This document shows positions 33,592 through 42,084 of a DNA stretch of 64,000 nt, in pieces (within the stretch, counting starts at the first letter, position 1; every line of letters starts with the position of its first letter). The stretch spans positions 81,214 through 145,213 of the forward strand of contig JAKSTL010000001.1 of the NCBI GenBank assembly GCA_024402595.1. Direction: 5' to 3'. The position numbers and the translations under genes are program-made. Source of the DNA: Treponema sp. Lineage in GTDB: Bacteria; Spirochaetota; Spirochaetia; Treponematales; Treponemataceae. The notes below the pieces were generated by a model. That model was given only the letters and a program-made list of their open reading frames with translations. It had not been told where the DNA came from and did no database searches.

Positions 33592-34329
33592 TTATCGTTT
33601 AAAAAGCTTGTACCACAGAACAATCAATTTGAACCAAATAAATGGAAAAATCAAAAAGATTTTAAAAGGATTGTGGGCAATTTCCACAAAGATTTCATTT
33701 CCTCGGTCGAAAGTTTTTTCTTTTATGCGTTTAATTCGTTCAGAAAAAATACCAAAAGCATCTTTATAATACAAGAAAATGCTGGAACTAAAACTGTTTC
33801 GTCTTTTGTAGGCCCAGCAGTTTTTATCTTTAATTCCATCACTTACCAAAACCAAAGAAGGTTGAGCTTTAAAAATTGCCTGAACAATTGCTTCTTCAAT
33901 TTGTTTTGGATAGTAGCCTACATAACGACCAACAATTCTTAAACCAGGAAATGTGTCGTGTAAATTGGATTCCGCTTTCTGAAGTGTTTTTTTGTTTGAA
34001 CCCAGCAAATACAAAGATTTATAGTGACTATCTAAAATTGAAAGAATCTGAATAATTGCCTTAAACTGATTATATCTGACAGGAATATCCTTTTTCAAAA
34101 ACTTAGCCGCCTTTAAAATGCTCTTTGAAACTGGCAAAACCAAAGCCGCGCTTTTTACACAATCTTTAAACTCACCTTTCCGTCTTGCTTTTAATAAATC
34201 CCAAACAGAAAGAAAAATAATCTGCTTTGTTCCAGGTCTGGCCAATATTTCCAGGATTTCGTTTTCTAGATTTTCGGGTTGGCAAATATCAATTGGGACG
34301 CCAATTAAAGAGATTCTTTGAGTAGACAT
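33592..34329 (-). CDS. Divergent WecG/TagA/CpsF-like (GT26) protein
   Basis: 245 residues; overall spacing matches the GT26 family, which transfers N-acetylmannosamine or related sugars to lipid-linked GlcNAc. Supporting segments: SLIGVPIDICQPENL at the start, SLYLLGSNKKTLQKAE, and FPGLRIVGRYVGYYP. But core motifs are altered: the usual PDG with the catalytic Asp is PVS, and the G-x-PKQE motif reads GIKDKNCW. A hydrophobic C-terminal stretch (about 222-240) could attach it to the membrane. RBS GGTAGGAAG precedes the ATG. It lies between rsmE (62 bp) and the sigma-54 activator (81 bp). Activity is therefore doubtful; it may be a pseudoenzyme or a lineage-specific variant. Confidence 0.6.
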   Translation of the reverse strand: MSTQRISLIGVPIDICQPENLENEILEILARPGTKQIIFLSVWDLLKARRKGEFKDCVKSAALVLPVSKSILKAAKFLKKDIPVRYNQFKAIIQILSILDSHYKSLYLLGSNKKTLQKAESNLHDTFPGLRIVGRYVGYYPKQIEEAIVQAIFKAQPSLVLVSDGIKDKNCWAYKRRNSFSSSIFLYYKDAFGIFSERIKRIKEKTFDRGNEIFVEIAHNPFKIFLIFPFIWFKLIVLWYKLFKR

Positions 34330-34391
34330 AAACTTCCTACCAGATTTATGGATTTTTCAAGAACGGCCACTTTTATTTAATTTACACTTAA

Positions 34392-35303
34392 CTAATTGAT
34401 GGCAGTTTGAACAGCGGCAATTCCATACAATGCAGCTGTTTCACATCTTAATATATTAACGGAAAAATGAATTGGATAGAAAAGACCTTTTTTTACTAAA
34501 AGTTCAACTTCCTGAGGACTAATTCCTCCTTCACTTCCGCAAACTATACAAATCTGTTTTTTTAATTCATCAATCTGTTGTTCAGCACAATTTTCCGGCT
34601 GAATCTTTTCTTGATTTTCTTCTACTTTTTTTATTTTTGACTTTTCAATTATTTCTGACAAACTTTGGCAACCGTCCGCCCGTTCAGACAAAACAAATCC
34701 CAAAGCAATTTCATCTCGTTTTTCGTGATTTTCCAAATCATTTTTTTCAACCAGCTGAAGTTCCACCGCTTCATTCCACATTTCCACAGCGGCTTCCAAA
34801 CTAACAGGTTCAAATATTTTTGTTTCTACTGGAGAACCACTTTGCTGCCGTGCTTCTTTTATCACCCGTTCCAAACGCTCTTTTTTAGAACCTGATAAAG
34901 CTTCCACACTGCTTTTTTCTGAATATTCACCAATTATCGGAACAATGTTTTTTATTCCACATTCCGTTGCCTGACGAACAATCTGCTCCAATTTTTGTGG
35001 TTTTGGAATAAACTGAAACAGCCAATATTCCATTCCATTATTTCCCACTTCTTGTTCAATAGCTTCTGCCTGAACTCCTCGTGTAATTGAACCAGATTTT
35101 TCACAAAGCTGAATGGTAATTTTTTTTGCTTTATCGTCAATTTTGGCCACAGTAGTATTTTCCAAAGAGCCATCCAAAAGCCGCACATAAAGCATATCGC
35201 CCACTTTTACCCGCAAAACCTGACGCAAATATTTAAAATCTTTTCCGTCAATGTAAATGAGACCTGCTTTATCTGGATTTTTATCTACTATAAACTGACG
35301 CAT
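34392..35303 (-). CDS. rsmE: 16S rRNA (uracil-1498 N3)-methyltransferase
   Basis: 303 residues. RsmE methylates U1498 of 16S rRNA from S-adenosylmethionine with a knotted SPOUT fold. Seen: the N-terminal PUA-like part (HLRQVLR-type KYLRQVLRVKVGD), FQFIPKPQKLEQIVRQATECG, and the C-terminal knot CGSEGGISPQE followed by ILRCETAALYG. The typical length is about 240-250; the excess is an acidic, charged insertion around residues 185-250. No strong ribosome site is seen; translational coupling with the protease gene 33 bp upstream is possible. Confidence 0.93.
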   Translation of the reverse strand: MRQFIVDKNPDKAGLIYIDGKDFKYLRQVLRVKVGDMLYVRLLDGSLENTTVAKIDDKAKKITIQLCEKSGSITRGVQAEAIEQEVGNNGMEYWLFQFIPKPQKLEQIVRQATECGIKNIVPIIGEYSEKSSVEALSGSKKERLERVIKEARQQSGSPVETKIFEPVSLEAAVEMWNEAVELQLVEKNDLENHEKRDEIALGFVLSERADGCQSLSEIIEKSKIKKVEENQEKIQPENCAEQQIDELKKQICIVCGSEGGISPQEVELLVKKGLFYPIHFSVNILRCETAALYGIAAVQTAIN

Positions 35304-35336
35304 TTATTTTTATTGAACAACCACAATTCCTGTCAC

Positions 35337-36818
35337 TTACTCTGCAGACTGAGCTTCTAGCTCCAATTCTTTTAAAGTTTTGGCAGATTTCATTAAAGTG
35401 CTGTAATCTGGTGAAGTTACAATTCTTATAGCTTCTTTAAGCTGCAAATCGTAATCCAAATCATAAAGTGGAGTTGCCTGTTTTCGCTGAACATAATTTC
35501 TTATAAGTCTTCTAATGATTCGAAGCTCCAGTTTATAGGTTTCAGCAATTTTTTCTGCTTCCCAAGCTATTTCCTCTTCTTTCATGTTTGGTTTTTCTTC
35601 TACAAGTTTTCCAACAACATCTTCTTTAATAAGGTTTGTATAAGCTTCCTCTTCTTCTGGAGTAAACTTTTCTATATTTTTGATTTCAAAATCTGGCGGA
35701 ATACCAGTTTTATCAATATTTACATCACTTGGAGTATAATATCTGGCCATAGTAATTTTCATACCGTCAATATTGCTTAAAGGAATAACTTGCTGTACAG
35801 AACCTTTTCCGTATGTTCGTTCTCCTACAAGATAAGCCAAATGATGATCTTTTAACGCCCCGGAAAGGATTTCTGAAGCACTGGCAGAACCACGATTGAT
35901 TAAAACAACAATTGGAAGATTCTTTTTTACTGTAGTTTTTGATGGTGTAGACTTAAATTGCTGATTTTCGAATGCAAGTCGGCTTTTTGTAGAAACAATT
36001 AAACCTTCATCAATAAACTTATCTGCAACTTCTGAAACGCTGGTAATTAAGCCACCAGGATTATCGCGCAAATCAATAATCAAACTGTCATAATTATTTG
36101 CTTCAAAAAGATTCAAAGCATCTTGAAGGCGGTTTGGTGTTTCTGGTGTAAACTCAATAAGACGAACATATCCAGTTTTAGCACCAGATTCTGATTCAAT
36201 CATTCCATATTTTGCAGTTGGAACTTCAATAAGAGCCCGCACAAGTTTTACATCAAAGCGCATATTTGCACCACGAAGAATTGTAACTGTTACAGGTTGT
36301 CCAATTTCACCACGCAATAAAGCCAGAACATCATTCATAGACATATCAGGTGTTGGTTTTCCTTCAATTGCTACAATATAATCACCAGCCTGAATGCCCG
36401 CTTTTGCTCCAGGTGAATCTTCTATTGGAGAAGAAACTTCAACATAGGCAGGTTTTTCTGGAGTTGATTCCAATGCTTTTGTAATAGTAAGACCAACGCC
36501 GCCAAAAGAACCAGAAGTTGTATCATTCAAATCGCGCATAGAGTTTGGATCAAGATAAACTGTATAAGGATCGCCAATTGCATCTAGCATTCCTTTTATT
36601 GCGCCTTCATAAAGGATTTTTGCATCCAATTCGTCTACATAATTCTGCTGAACAAAATCAAATACAGAATTAAGTTTTTTCATATATTGAAAGCTGGAAG
36701 CCTTAGATTCTTTGCCGACTTTTGAATCCGCAAAACAGGATGAATTAAAAAATAAATTAATTAGAACAAAAACAGAAAAAAGGGTCTTTTTATTACCCAT
36801 TTTTGAAAAAATAATCAT
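35337..36818 (-). CDS. ctpA: S41-family C-terminal processing peptidase
   Basis: 493 residues. A periplasmic serine protease that trims or degrades proteins from their C-termini. Seen: signal peptide (about 1-30, alternative start Met7), a PDZ domain about 100-185 (GGVGLTITK ... GIQAGDYIVAIEGKP), and the S41 catalytic core with Ser313 in RGSASASEI and Lys338 in TYGKGS, spaced 25 residues apart as in Tsp. A helical C-terminal extension (about 405-493) is present. Neither Met1 nor Met7 has a clear Shine-Dalgarno, so the start is uncertain by six codons. It is first in a same-strand run ctpA-rsmE-GT26-like-bEBP. Confidence 0.93.
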   Translation of the reverse strand: MIIFSKMGNKKTLFSVFVLINLFFNSSCFADSKVGKESKASSFQYMKKLNSVFDFVQQNYVDELDAKILYEGAIKGMLDAIGDPYTVYLDPNSMRDLNDTTSGSFGGVGLTITKALESTPEKPAYVEVSSPIEDSPGAKAGIQAGDYIVAIEGKPTPDMSMNDVLALLRGEIGQPVTVTILRGANMRFDVKLVRALIEVPTAKYGMIESESGAKTGYVRLIEFTPETPNRLQDALNLFEANNYDSLIIDLRDNPGGLITSVSEVADKFIDEGLIVSTKSRLAFENQQFKSTPSKTTVKKNLPIVVLINRGSASASEILSGALKDHHLAYLVGERTYGKGSVQQVIPLSNIDGMKITMARYYTPSDVNIDKTGIPPDFEIKNIEKFTPEEEEAYTNLIKEDVVGKLVEEKPNMKEEEIAWEAEKIAETYKLELRIIRRLIRNYVQRKQATPLYDLDYDLQLKEAIRIVTSPDYSTLMKSAKTLKELELEAQSAE

Positions 36819-36959
36819 AGGGCTAATTTTACTTCAAGGCTTTTAAAAAATCTATATTCATTGAGGAAAAAATATAGGGGATTCCTATTATAATTATGAT
36901 TCTGACCCAAGTTTTTACTATTTCTGCAATATTTCCTATGTTAAATTTCTAGAATATGA

Positions 36960-36977
36960 AGTATAATACTTTATACT
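36960..36977 (+). promoter_or_regulatory. 18-bp inverted repeat overlapping a -10 box, next to the start codon
   Basis: AGTATAA-TACT-TTATACT is a perfect inverted repeat ending one base before the ATG at 36978. It contains a consensus TATAAT at 36962-36967, so transcription would begin at about 36974 with a leader of only a few bases. The symmetric element would cover both polymerase contacts and the start. Confidence 0.45.
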
Positions 36978-37391
36978 ATGAGAAAGTCCTCTCCATTACT
37001 ATTTTTATTATTATTCTCTTTTGGTACTGCTCTTTTTGCACAGGAAGCTGGATCAATCAGAACATCATCAAACATTGATGAAGCAGGAACTCAAGCTATT
37101 AACGCAGAAATTATTATTCCAGAGGATCAGCATCTTTTTGATATGTCAGCTAATGTAAAGATTGAATATTCATCTTCAAATGATGAAGCTCGTATTTTTT
37201 ATGAATGTCTTTATATTACTTACGACCGTGGAGATGCTATGAGCACAACTGTTCAGTGCCTTGCAGATTTCCAGGATGAAAAGAATTATTACGGATATAA
37301 ATATCTTTCTAATAATAAAGAAACCTTTTTTAAAGACTCAAAAGGTCATCGTTATGTTCAATACATTTCGTATGTAAAGTTCTACCGATAA
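36978..37391 (+). CDS. Small exported beta-rich protein of unknown function
   Basis: 137 residues with a strong signal peptide (1-22, LLFLLLFSFGTALFA then QEAG). The mature part alternates short hydrophobic and polar residues (NAEIIIPEDQHLFDM, ARIFYECLYITYDRG), suggesting an all-beta domain, and ends RYVQYISYVKFYR. No lipobox, no recognised family. No Shine-Dalgarno is visible; the TATAAT ten bases upstream suggests a leaderless or nearly leaderless transcript. Convergent with the metal ATPase and followed by a shared terminator. Confidence 0.75.
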   Translation: MRKSSPLLFLLLFSFGTALFAQEAGSIRTSSNIDEAGTQAINAEIIIPEDQHLFDMSANVKIEYSSSNDEARIFYECLYITYDRGDAMSTTVQCLADFQDEKNYYGYKYLSNNKETFFKDSKGHRYVQYISYVKFYR

Positions 37392-37425
37392 TTAATTATC
37401 ATTTTTTTATATTCTCACAAAAATG

Positions 37426-37483
37426 GTTGCCACTAAAGATGCATTTTATAAAAACGCATTGAAATAAAGTGGCAACTTTTTTA
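37426..37483. terminator. Bidirectional intrinsic terminator
   Basis: GTTGCCACT (37426-37434) pairs with AGTGGCAAC (37468-37476), enclosing a second stem (ATGC/GCAT, 37439-37459), with a T-run on the right and TTTTTG on the opposite strand. It serves both convergent neighbours. Confidence 0.85.
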
Positions 37484-37486
37484 TTC

Positions 37487-39412
37487 TTAACAATTTTTTG
37501 TGTTCAAAGCGCGGATGGCATTCAAAATGGCAATAATCATTACGCCAACATCTGCAAAAATTGCCAGCCACATATTCGCAAAGCCTAAGGCTCCAAGCAA
37601 AAGACATGCAAATTTAACCACAAGGGCAAACACAATATTCTGGTAGACAATTCCAATGCATTTTTTGGAAATACCAATGGCTTTTGCAATTTTTAGCGGA
37701 TCATCATCCATTAAAACTACATCTGCGGCTTCAATGGCGGCGTCTGAACCCATGGCACCCATAGCAATACCAATATCTGCTCTTGAAAGAACCGGCGCAT
37801 CATTTATTCCATCGCCAACAAAGGCCAGAACATCTTTTTCACCTTTTTCCAACAGCAATTTTTCTACTTGAGTAACTTTATCTGCTGGCAAAAGTTCACT
37901 GTGCACTTCATCAATACCCAAACTTAATGCAACTTTTTCCGCAACCTTTTGACCATCACCCGTAAGCATAACATTTTTTTGAATGCCAGCTTTTTTTAGT
38001 TCTGTCAAAGCCTCTTTAGAATTAGCTTTTTCTACATCAGAAATTACAATGTGACCAGCGTATTCACCATCAATTGCAATATGAATAATTGTACCTGTAG
38101 AATGACAAACTTCGTAAGTTATACCAAGCTTATCCATCAATTTTCCATTACCAGCCGCAACAAGATGACCGTCAACCTGGGCTGTAACACCGTGACCGCT
38201 AATTTCTTCTATATTAGTAACTCTATTTCTATCCAATTCTTTTCCGTAAGCAGTTTGCAAGCTTTTACTAATTGGATGAGAAGATGCACATTCTGCCAAA
38301 GCCGCATATTCCAAAAGCTGATTTTCTTCCATTGCATTATGATGAATGCCTGTTACTTCAAAAACGCCCTTTGTTAAAGTTCCCGTTTTATCAAACACAA
38401 CAATTTTTGTACGAGAAAGAGTTTCCATAAAATTGGAACCTTTAATAAGAACACCTTCTTTACTGGCTCCACCTAAGCCTGCAAAAAAACTAAGTGGAAT
38501 GCTTATTACCAAAGCACATGGACAACTGATTACAAGAAAAGTCAAAGCGCGATAAATCCAATTGGACCATTCCCCTGAACTATGCATAAAAATGATTTTT
38601 GCCAATGGTGGAAGAATTGCTAATGCCAAAGCACTGTAAACAACCGCTGGAGTATAAACTCTGGCAAACTTGGAAATAAACTCCTCTGATTTTGATTTTC
38701 TGGAACTGGCATTTTCTACAAGTTCAAGGATTTTTGAAACTGTAGATTCTCCAAAAACCTTTGTGGTTTTAATTTTCAAAAGGCTGGTCATATTTATGCT
38801 TCCACTGATAATTTCTTCACCAACAGACACTTCTTTTGGCAAACTTTCGCCAGTAAGAGCACTAGTATTCAAACTTGAAGCACCTTCTACCACAATTCCG
38901 TCCAAAGGAACTTTTTCTCCTGGCTGAACCACAATTATTGTTCCTATTGCCACTTCTTCGGGATTTACCTGAACCAATTTTCCATCCTGTTCAAGATTTG
39001 CGTAATCAGGACGAATATCCATTAGTTCAGAAATATTTTTGCGGCTTTTTCCAACTGCATAACTCTGAAAAAACTCGCCAATTTGATAAAAAAGCATAAC
39101 CGCAATGGCTTCGTTGTAATCACCACTTTTTTCGTAAATTGCCAAAGCAAAAGCACCAATTGTGGCAAAGGCCATTAAAAAGTTTTCATCAAAAATCTGG
39201 CGGTTTACAATGCCTTTTCCTGCTTTTCTAAGAATGTCGCCGCCAATAACAATGTAAATGGCAATATACAAAAGTGCCAGCGGGATTCCAAATAACAGTT
39301 CACCAAAAGCTTTGCCTCCGATTACAACCAATTTGGCAATTATATTTACTAGAATAATTCCAATGCTCGCAATGATGATTCGTTTAAGCATTTTTTTCTG
39401 CTTTTTTGTCAT
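37487..39412 (-). CDS. Heavy-metal-translocating P-type ATPase (CadA/ZntA type)
   Basis: 641 residues. Exports Zn2+/Cd2+-type metals from the cytoplasm. Seen: actuator TGES (187-190), membrane CPC motif (297-299), phosphorylation site Asp341 in DKTGTLTKG, the HP nucleotide motif (SSHPISKS), GDGINDAPVLSRAD, and the final membrane helix with Asp in IFADVGVMIIAILNA, a position conserved in Zn/Cd pumps. It lacks its own N-terminal HMA domain, which is supplied by the separate 72-residue gene 57 bp upstream. The start follows AGAGG. Probably regulated by the divergent ArsR-AraC protein. Confidence 0.95.
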   Translation of the reverse strand: MTKKQKKMLKRIIIASIGIILVNIIAKLVVIGGKAFGELLFGIPLALLYIAIYIVIGGDILRKAGKGIVNRQIFDENFLMAFATIGAFALAIYEKSGDYNEAIAVMLFYQIGEFFQSYAVGKSRKNISELMDIRPDYANLEQDGKLVQVNPEEVAIGTIIVVQPGEKVPLDGIVVEGASSLNTSALTGESLPKEVSVGEEIISGSINMTSLLKIKTTKVFGESTVSKILELVENASSRKSKSEEFISKFARVYTPAVVYSALALAILPPLAKIIFMHSSGEWSNWIYRALTFLVISCPCALVISIPLSFFAGLGGASKEGVLIKGSNFMETLSRTKIVVFDKTGTLTKGVFEVTGIHHNAMEENQLLEYAALAECASSHPISKSLQTAYGKELDRNRVTNIEEISGHGVTAQVDGHLVAAGNGKLMDKLGITYEVCHSTGTIIHIAIDGEYAGHIVISDVEKANSKEALTELKKAGIQKNVMLTGDGQKVAEKVALSLGIDEVHSELLPADKVTQVEKLLLEKGEKDVLAFVGDGINDAPVLSRADIGIAMGAMGSDAAIEAADVVLMDDDPLKIAKAIGISKKCIGIVYQNIVFALVVKFACLLLGALGFANMWLAIFADVGVMIIAILNAIRALNTKNC

Positions 39413-39469
39413 AAAAACCTCTTAATAAGCTACTAAAATAAGTGATGATAAATTAGTTTGTAAAATTAT

Positions 39470-39688
39470 TTAAAATTCAATTTCGCAATCTGGTTCAACT
39501 TTTTTGCAAGCTTTTAAAACCGCTTTCATAACTTTTTTCTCATCTGCATTTTCTGCAAACTCAACTGTCATTTTTTGAGTCATAAAATTAACCACAGCAG
39601 ATGCAACTCCTTCTGTTTTTTTTGTTGCTTCTTCCATAAGATTTGCGCAGTTTGCACAGTCAACTTCAATTGTGTAAGTTTTTTTCAT
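39470..39688 (-). CDS. Stand-alone heavy-metal-associated (HMA) domain protein
   Basis: 72 residues. One ferredoxin-like HMA domain with the metal motif CANC near residue 10 (EVDCANCANL), the size of a CopZ-type chaperone. It probably hands metal to, or regulates, the ATPase encoded 57 bp downstream. The ATG at 39686-39688 sits 8 bases after a perfect GGAGG; an in-frame TTG five codons upstream overlaps that site and is rejected. Charged acidic C-terminus (EPDCEIEF) with one extra Cys. Confidence 0.9.
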   Translation of the reverse strand: MKKTYTIEVDCANCANLMEEATKKTEGVASAVVNFMTQKMTVEFAENADEKKVMKAVLKACKKVEPDCEIEF

Positions 39689-39716
39689 ATTTGTTTCCTC
39701 CAAGAATCTTTCTAAT

Positions 39717-39757
39717 ACAATTAAATAATTGTTTAATTGTTAAGATAAATATATAAT
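39717..39757 (+). promoter_or_regulatory. Promoter and inverted-repeat operator of the metal-resistance divergon
   Basis: A perfect inverted repeat ACAATTAAA-N6-TTTAATTGT (39717-39740) overlaps the -35 TTGTTT (39729-39734), which is followed after 17 bp by -10 TATAAT (39752-39757) for the regulator gene. ArsR/SmtB repressors bind AT-rich imperfect palindromes of this size. It lies 29 bp upstream of the HMA gene start in the other direction, so one site could control both units. Confidence 0.65.
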
Positions 39758-39832
39758 CTAAGGGCTGAATGCTCAATAATTTTTTTTGGATTATTACCTT
39801 TTGGGCTAAAAGTATTTCTATTTGGAGCAAAT

Positions 39833-40612
39833 ATGGACGAAGAACATAATCACGCGGAATATTTTAAAATTGATTTTCTTAGAGGGGAATTGGCAAAAAA
39901 TGATGATTTTCAGACGGTTGCAGATTATTTTTCTATTCTTTCTGATGCATCTCGACTAAAGATTTTCTGGCTTTTGTGCCACTCCAAGGAATGTGTGAAT
40001 AATATTGCGGATTATTTAAAGATGACAACACCTGCAGTTTCCCATCATCTTAAGCTTTTACGACAAAAAGATTTAATTTCTAGCGAGAGGGATGGGAAAG
40101 AAGTGTTTTATAAAATAACCGACACAAGTAAGGCTCATGCTCTTCACGAAATAATTGAAAAACTTATGGCCATTAGTTGCCCGGATTTTGATAGTTCTCA
40201 CGAAAAAATTAACGAAAAGTCGGAATATCTTGAAAACCAAGTGGCTACCATAAAACAAGTTCACGATTATTTGCTGAAAAATATTTCTAAGCGGATTACC
40301 ATTGAAGAGTTGTCTAAAGATTTTGCTATGAATCCTACTACATTAAAGACAATTTTTAAGGATGTTTATGGAACTTCGCTGGCTGCTCACATTAAAGAAC
40401 ACAGGATGGAAAAGGCGGCTGAACTTTTAACCCAAACTGAACAAAGCATTAACCAGATTGCAACTTCGGTTGGTTATGAAAGTCAGAGCAAGTTTTGTGC
40501 AGTTTTTAAGGAAAGTTTTGGAATGACGCCTGTGAAATATAGAATGAACCACGGTGAGCTTTCAACAACTGCAAATAATTTGTGGGCCGAAAAAAAAGGA
40601 GCCCCGAAATGA
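39833..40612 (+). CDS. ArsR-AraC fusion transcriptional regulator of metal efflux
   Basis: 259 residues with two different DNA-binding domains. Residues about 25-100 are an ArsR/SmtB winged helix (ILSDASRLKIFWLL, then TTPAVSHHLKLLRQKDLISSERDGKEVFY). Helix 3 carries E53-C54-V55-N56, so only one cysteine of the ELCVC-type metal site remains; His-rich N-terminus EEHNHAEY may contribute. Residues about 140-238 are a two-helix-turn-helix AraC domain (ITIEELSKDFAMNPTTLKTIFK ... SVGYESQSKFCAVFKESFGMTP). RBS GGAG. Divergent from the HMA-ATPase pair, so it probably senses the exported metal. Whether the AraC half activates or only adds DNA contacts is unknown. Confidence 0.9.
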   Translation: MDEEHNHAEYFKIDFLRGELAKNDDFQTVADYFSILSDASRLKIFWLLCHSKECVNNIADYLKMTTPAVSHHLKLLRQKDLISSERDGKEVFYKITDTSKAHALHEIIEKLMAISCPDFDSSHEKINEKSEYLENQVATIKQVHDYLLKNISKRITIEELSKDFAMNPTTLKTIFKDVYGTSLAAHIKEHRMEKAAELLTQTEQSINQIATSVGYESQSKFCAVFKESFGMTPVKYRMNHGELSTTANNLWAEKKGAPK

Positions 40613-40677
40613 CATTCCAGGACTCCAAAACAACATGATTTAAGGTAGGATTATTGTCGCTTTATTTAATCAAACAC

Positions 40678-42021
40678 TTAGTTTGTTTTTGCAATTACGA
40701 TATCAGAAATTGTAACAGTTCCTGCTGGACATGTTCCAAAGTCAAATGTAAGAACAATATTTTCACAAGCTTTTTCAGGTGCATCAACTTTACCGCTGAA
40801 AGTAATTACATCACCATCAGTAAATGAAGCTACTGACTGTGGCATAAGAACTTCTGCATCATTTAATTTGAAAGTATATTTTCCATCTATTCCAGAAAGT
40901 TTGAAAGAAACATACCATTCATCACCTTCTGCAAGGCTTGCATCTGTTGTAAGGAAAAGCTGTGCCTGCCAATCACCAACAAGTCCTGTTGGCAATGTGT
41001 AAGAAACTGTTCCATTGTCAATTAATACATTGCTCTTTGCATCATCATAATTTTCAACATTGTCAAGAATTGGTGCCCATCCTGGTGCAAGGAATGCTTT
41101 CTTGAAATCTACTTTTGTAACAAGATTTTTCATTGTAGCCAAAACTGTTATTGTAGATGTTGTTTCGAAAGTTCCATCATCACAAGTATAAGTTGCTTTT
41201 ACTGTAACTGTTCCACTTGTTGAACCAGCTGTCAAAACATTTGCTTCGATTGAAGAGTTAGTAGCATCTTCACCTTCGATTGTGTAAACAACAGTTGCTG
41301 TTACATCATTAAGATTTGAATCTTTTACTGTAAATGTAACTTTATCGCCAGAAGGAGCGCTTGTTGTTGCAGGGTCAATTGTAATTGCATTAACTGCTTT
41401 TACAGGATTTTCTTTAGCAGCCAAATAAACTTCTGTAACTTTCAAAGAACCTGTTCCACCAATAATAAGAGCCATTTCTTTTGCAACTTTTGGAGCTTCT
41501 CCGAATGCTGATGTTTCAATGTAATAAGTAACTACATCATCTGAATCTTTGTATACATTATATGTGTCTGTAACTTTTTTCTGAACTTCTGGAACTTTTA
41601 CATTCACACCATTGTTACCTTCACCTTCACTGATTGTATATTCAGTTGTATCTACAGTGAAAACAATGTAATCATAGAAAGAAATTATTCCTGGTTTCAT
41701 ATTTGTAAGTGCAAGACAAACTCCAGAGTCTCCGCCCCACAAGTTTGCAGCACCCAATGTCAATGAACCATCAGCATTTTCTGTAATTGTTGATCCAGAA
41801 CCCCATTCGGCGTAACCATTTGCCTTTTCTGAACCAATACAAGTCAGCTTATAAGAATAATCTGCTAAAGGGAAAGCTTCTGGATTCAGCTCTTTTTTAT
41901 CTTCTCCCTGATTGTTTTCCGTTGGATTCTTATCTTCTGGAGCAAAAAGATTACATCCAGAGAAAACCAATACTGCAGAAAGAAGCATTGATGCCACCAT
42001 AGTTAATTTTGTTTTTTTCAT
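40678..42021 (-). CDS. Surface lipoprotein with Ig-like and beta-sandwich domains, putative glycan binder
   Basis: 447 residues. Lipobox VFSGC (Cys23) and a Glu/Asn-rich linker after it. Residues about 50-205 look like a jelly-roll carbohydrate-binding module (GSTITENADGSLTLGAANLWGGDSG), about 215-300 like a bacterial Ig-like group 2 domain (ITIDPATTSAPSGDKVTFTVKD), and about 305-447 another beta-sandwich (VSYTLPTGLVGDWQAQLFL). No catalytic motif. Strong RBS GGAGG. Last gene of the minus-strand glycan locus, 63 bp after the 224-residue lipoprotein. A role in capturing polysaccharide at the cell surface is inferred from context. Confidence 0.72.
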   Translation of the reverse strand: MKKTKLTMVASMLLSAVLVFSGCNLFAPEDKNPTENNQGEDKKELNPEAFPLADYSYKLTCIGSEKANGYAEWGSGSTITENADGSLTLGAANLWGGDSGVCLALTNMKPGIISFYDYIVFTVDTTEYTISEGEGNNGVNVKVPEVQKKVTDTYNVYKDSDDVVTYYIETSAFGEAPKVAKEMALIIGGTGSLKVTEVYLAAKENPVKAVNAITIDPATTSAPSGDKVTFTVKDSNLNDVTATVVYTIEGEDATNSSIEANVLTAGSTSGTVTVKATYTCDDGTFETTSTITVLATMKNLVTKVDFKKAFLAPGWAPILDNVENYDDAKSNVLIDNGTVSYTLPTGLVGDWQAQLFLTTDASLAEGDEWYVSFKLSGIDGKYTFKLNDAEVLMPQSVASFTDGDVITFSGKVDAPEKACENIVLTFDFGTCPAGTVTISDIVIAKTN

Positions 42022-42084
42022 TTTATATCCTCCAATTCAAAAACATATTTATACAAATACCGTTTTATACGAATATTTTTACCA

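Noticed and set aside
39689..39703. TTG start for the HMA protein
   Set aside because: It overlaps the GGAGG that serves the ATG at 39688.
40579..40660. GGAG...CTCC pair after the ArsR-AraC gene as a terminator
   Set aside because: The stem is only four pairs and no T-run follows.
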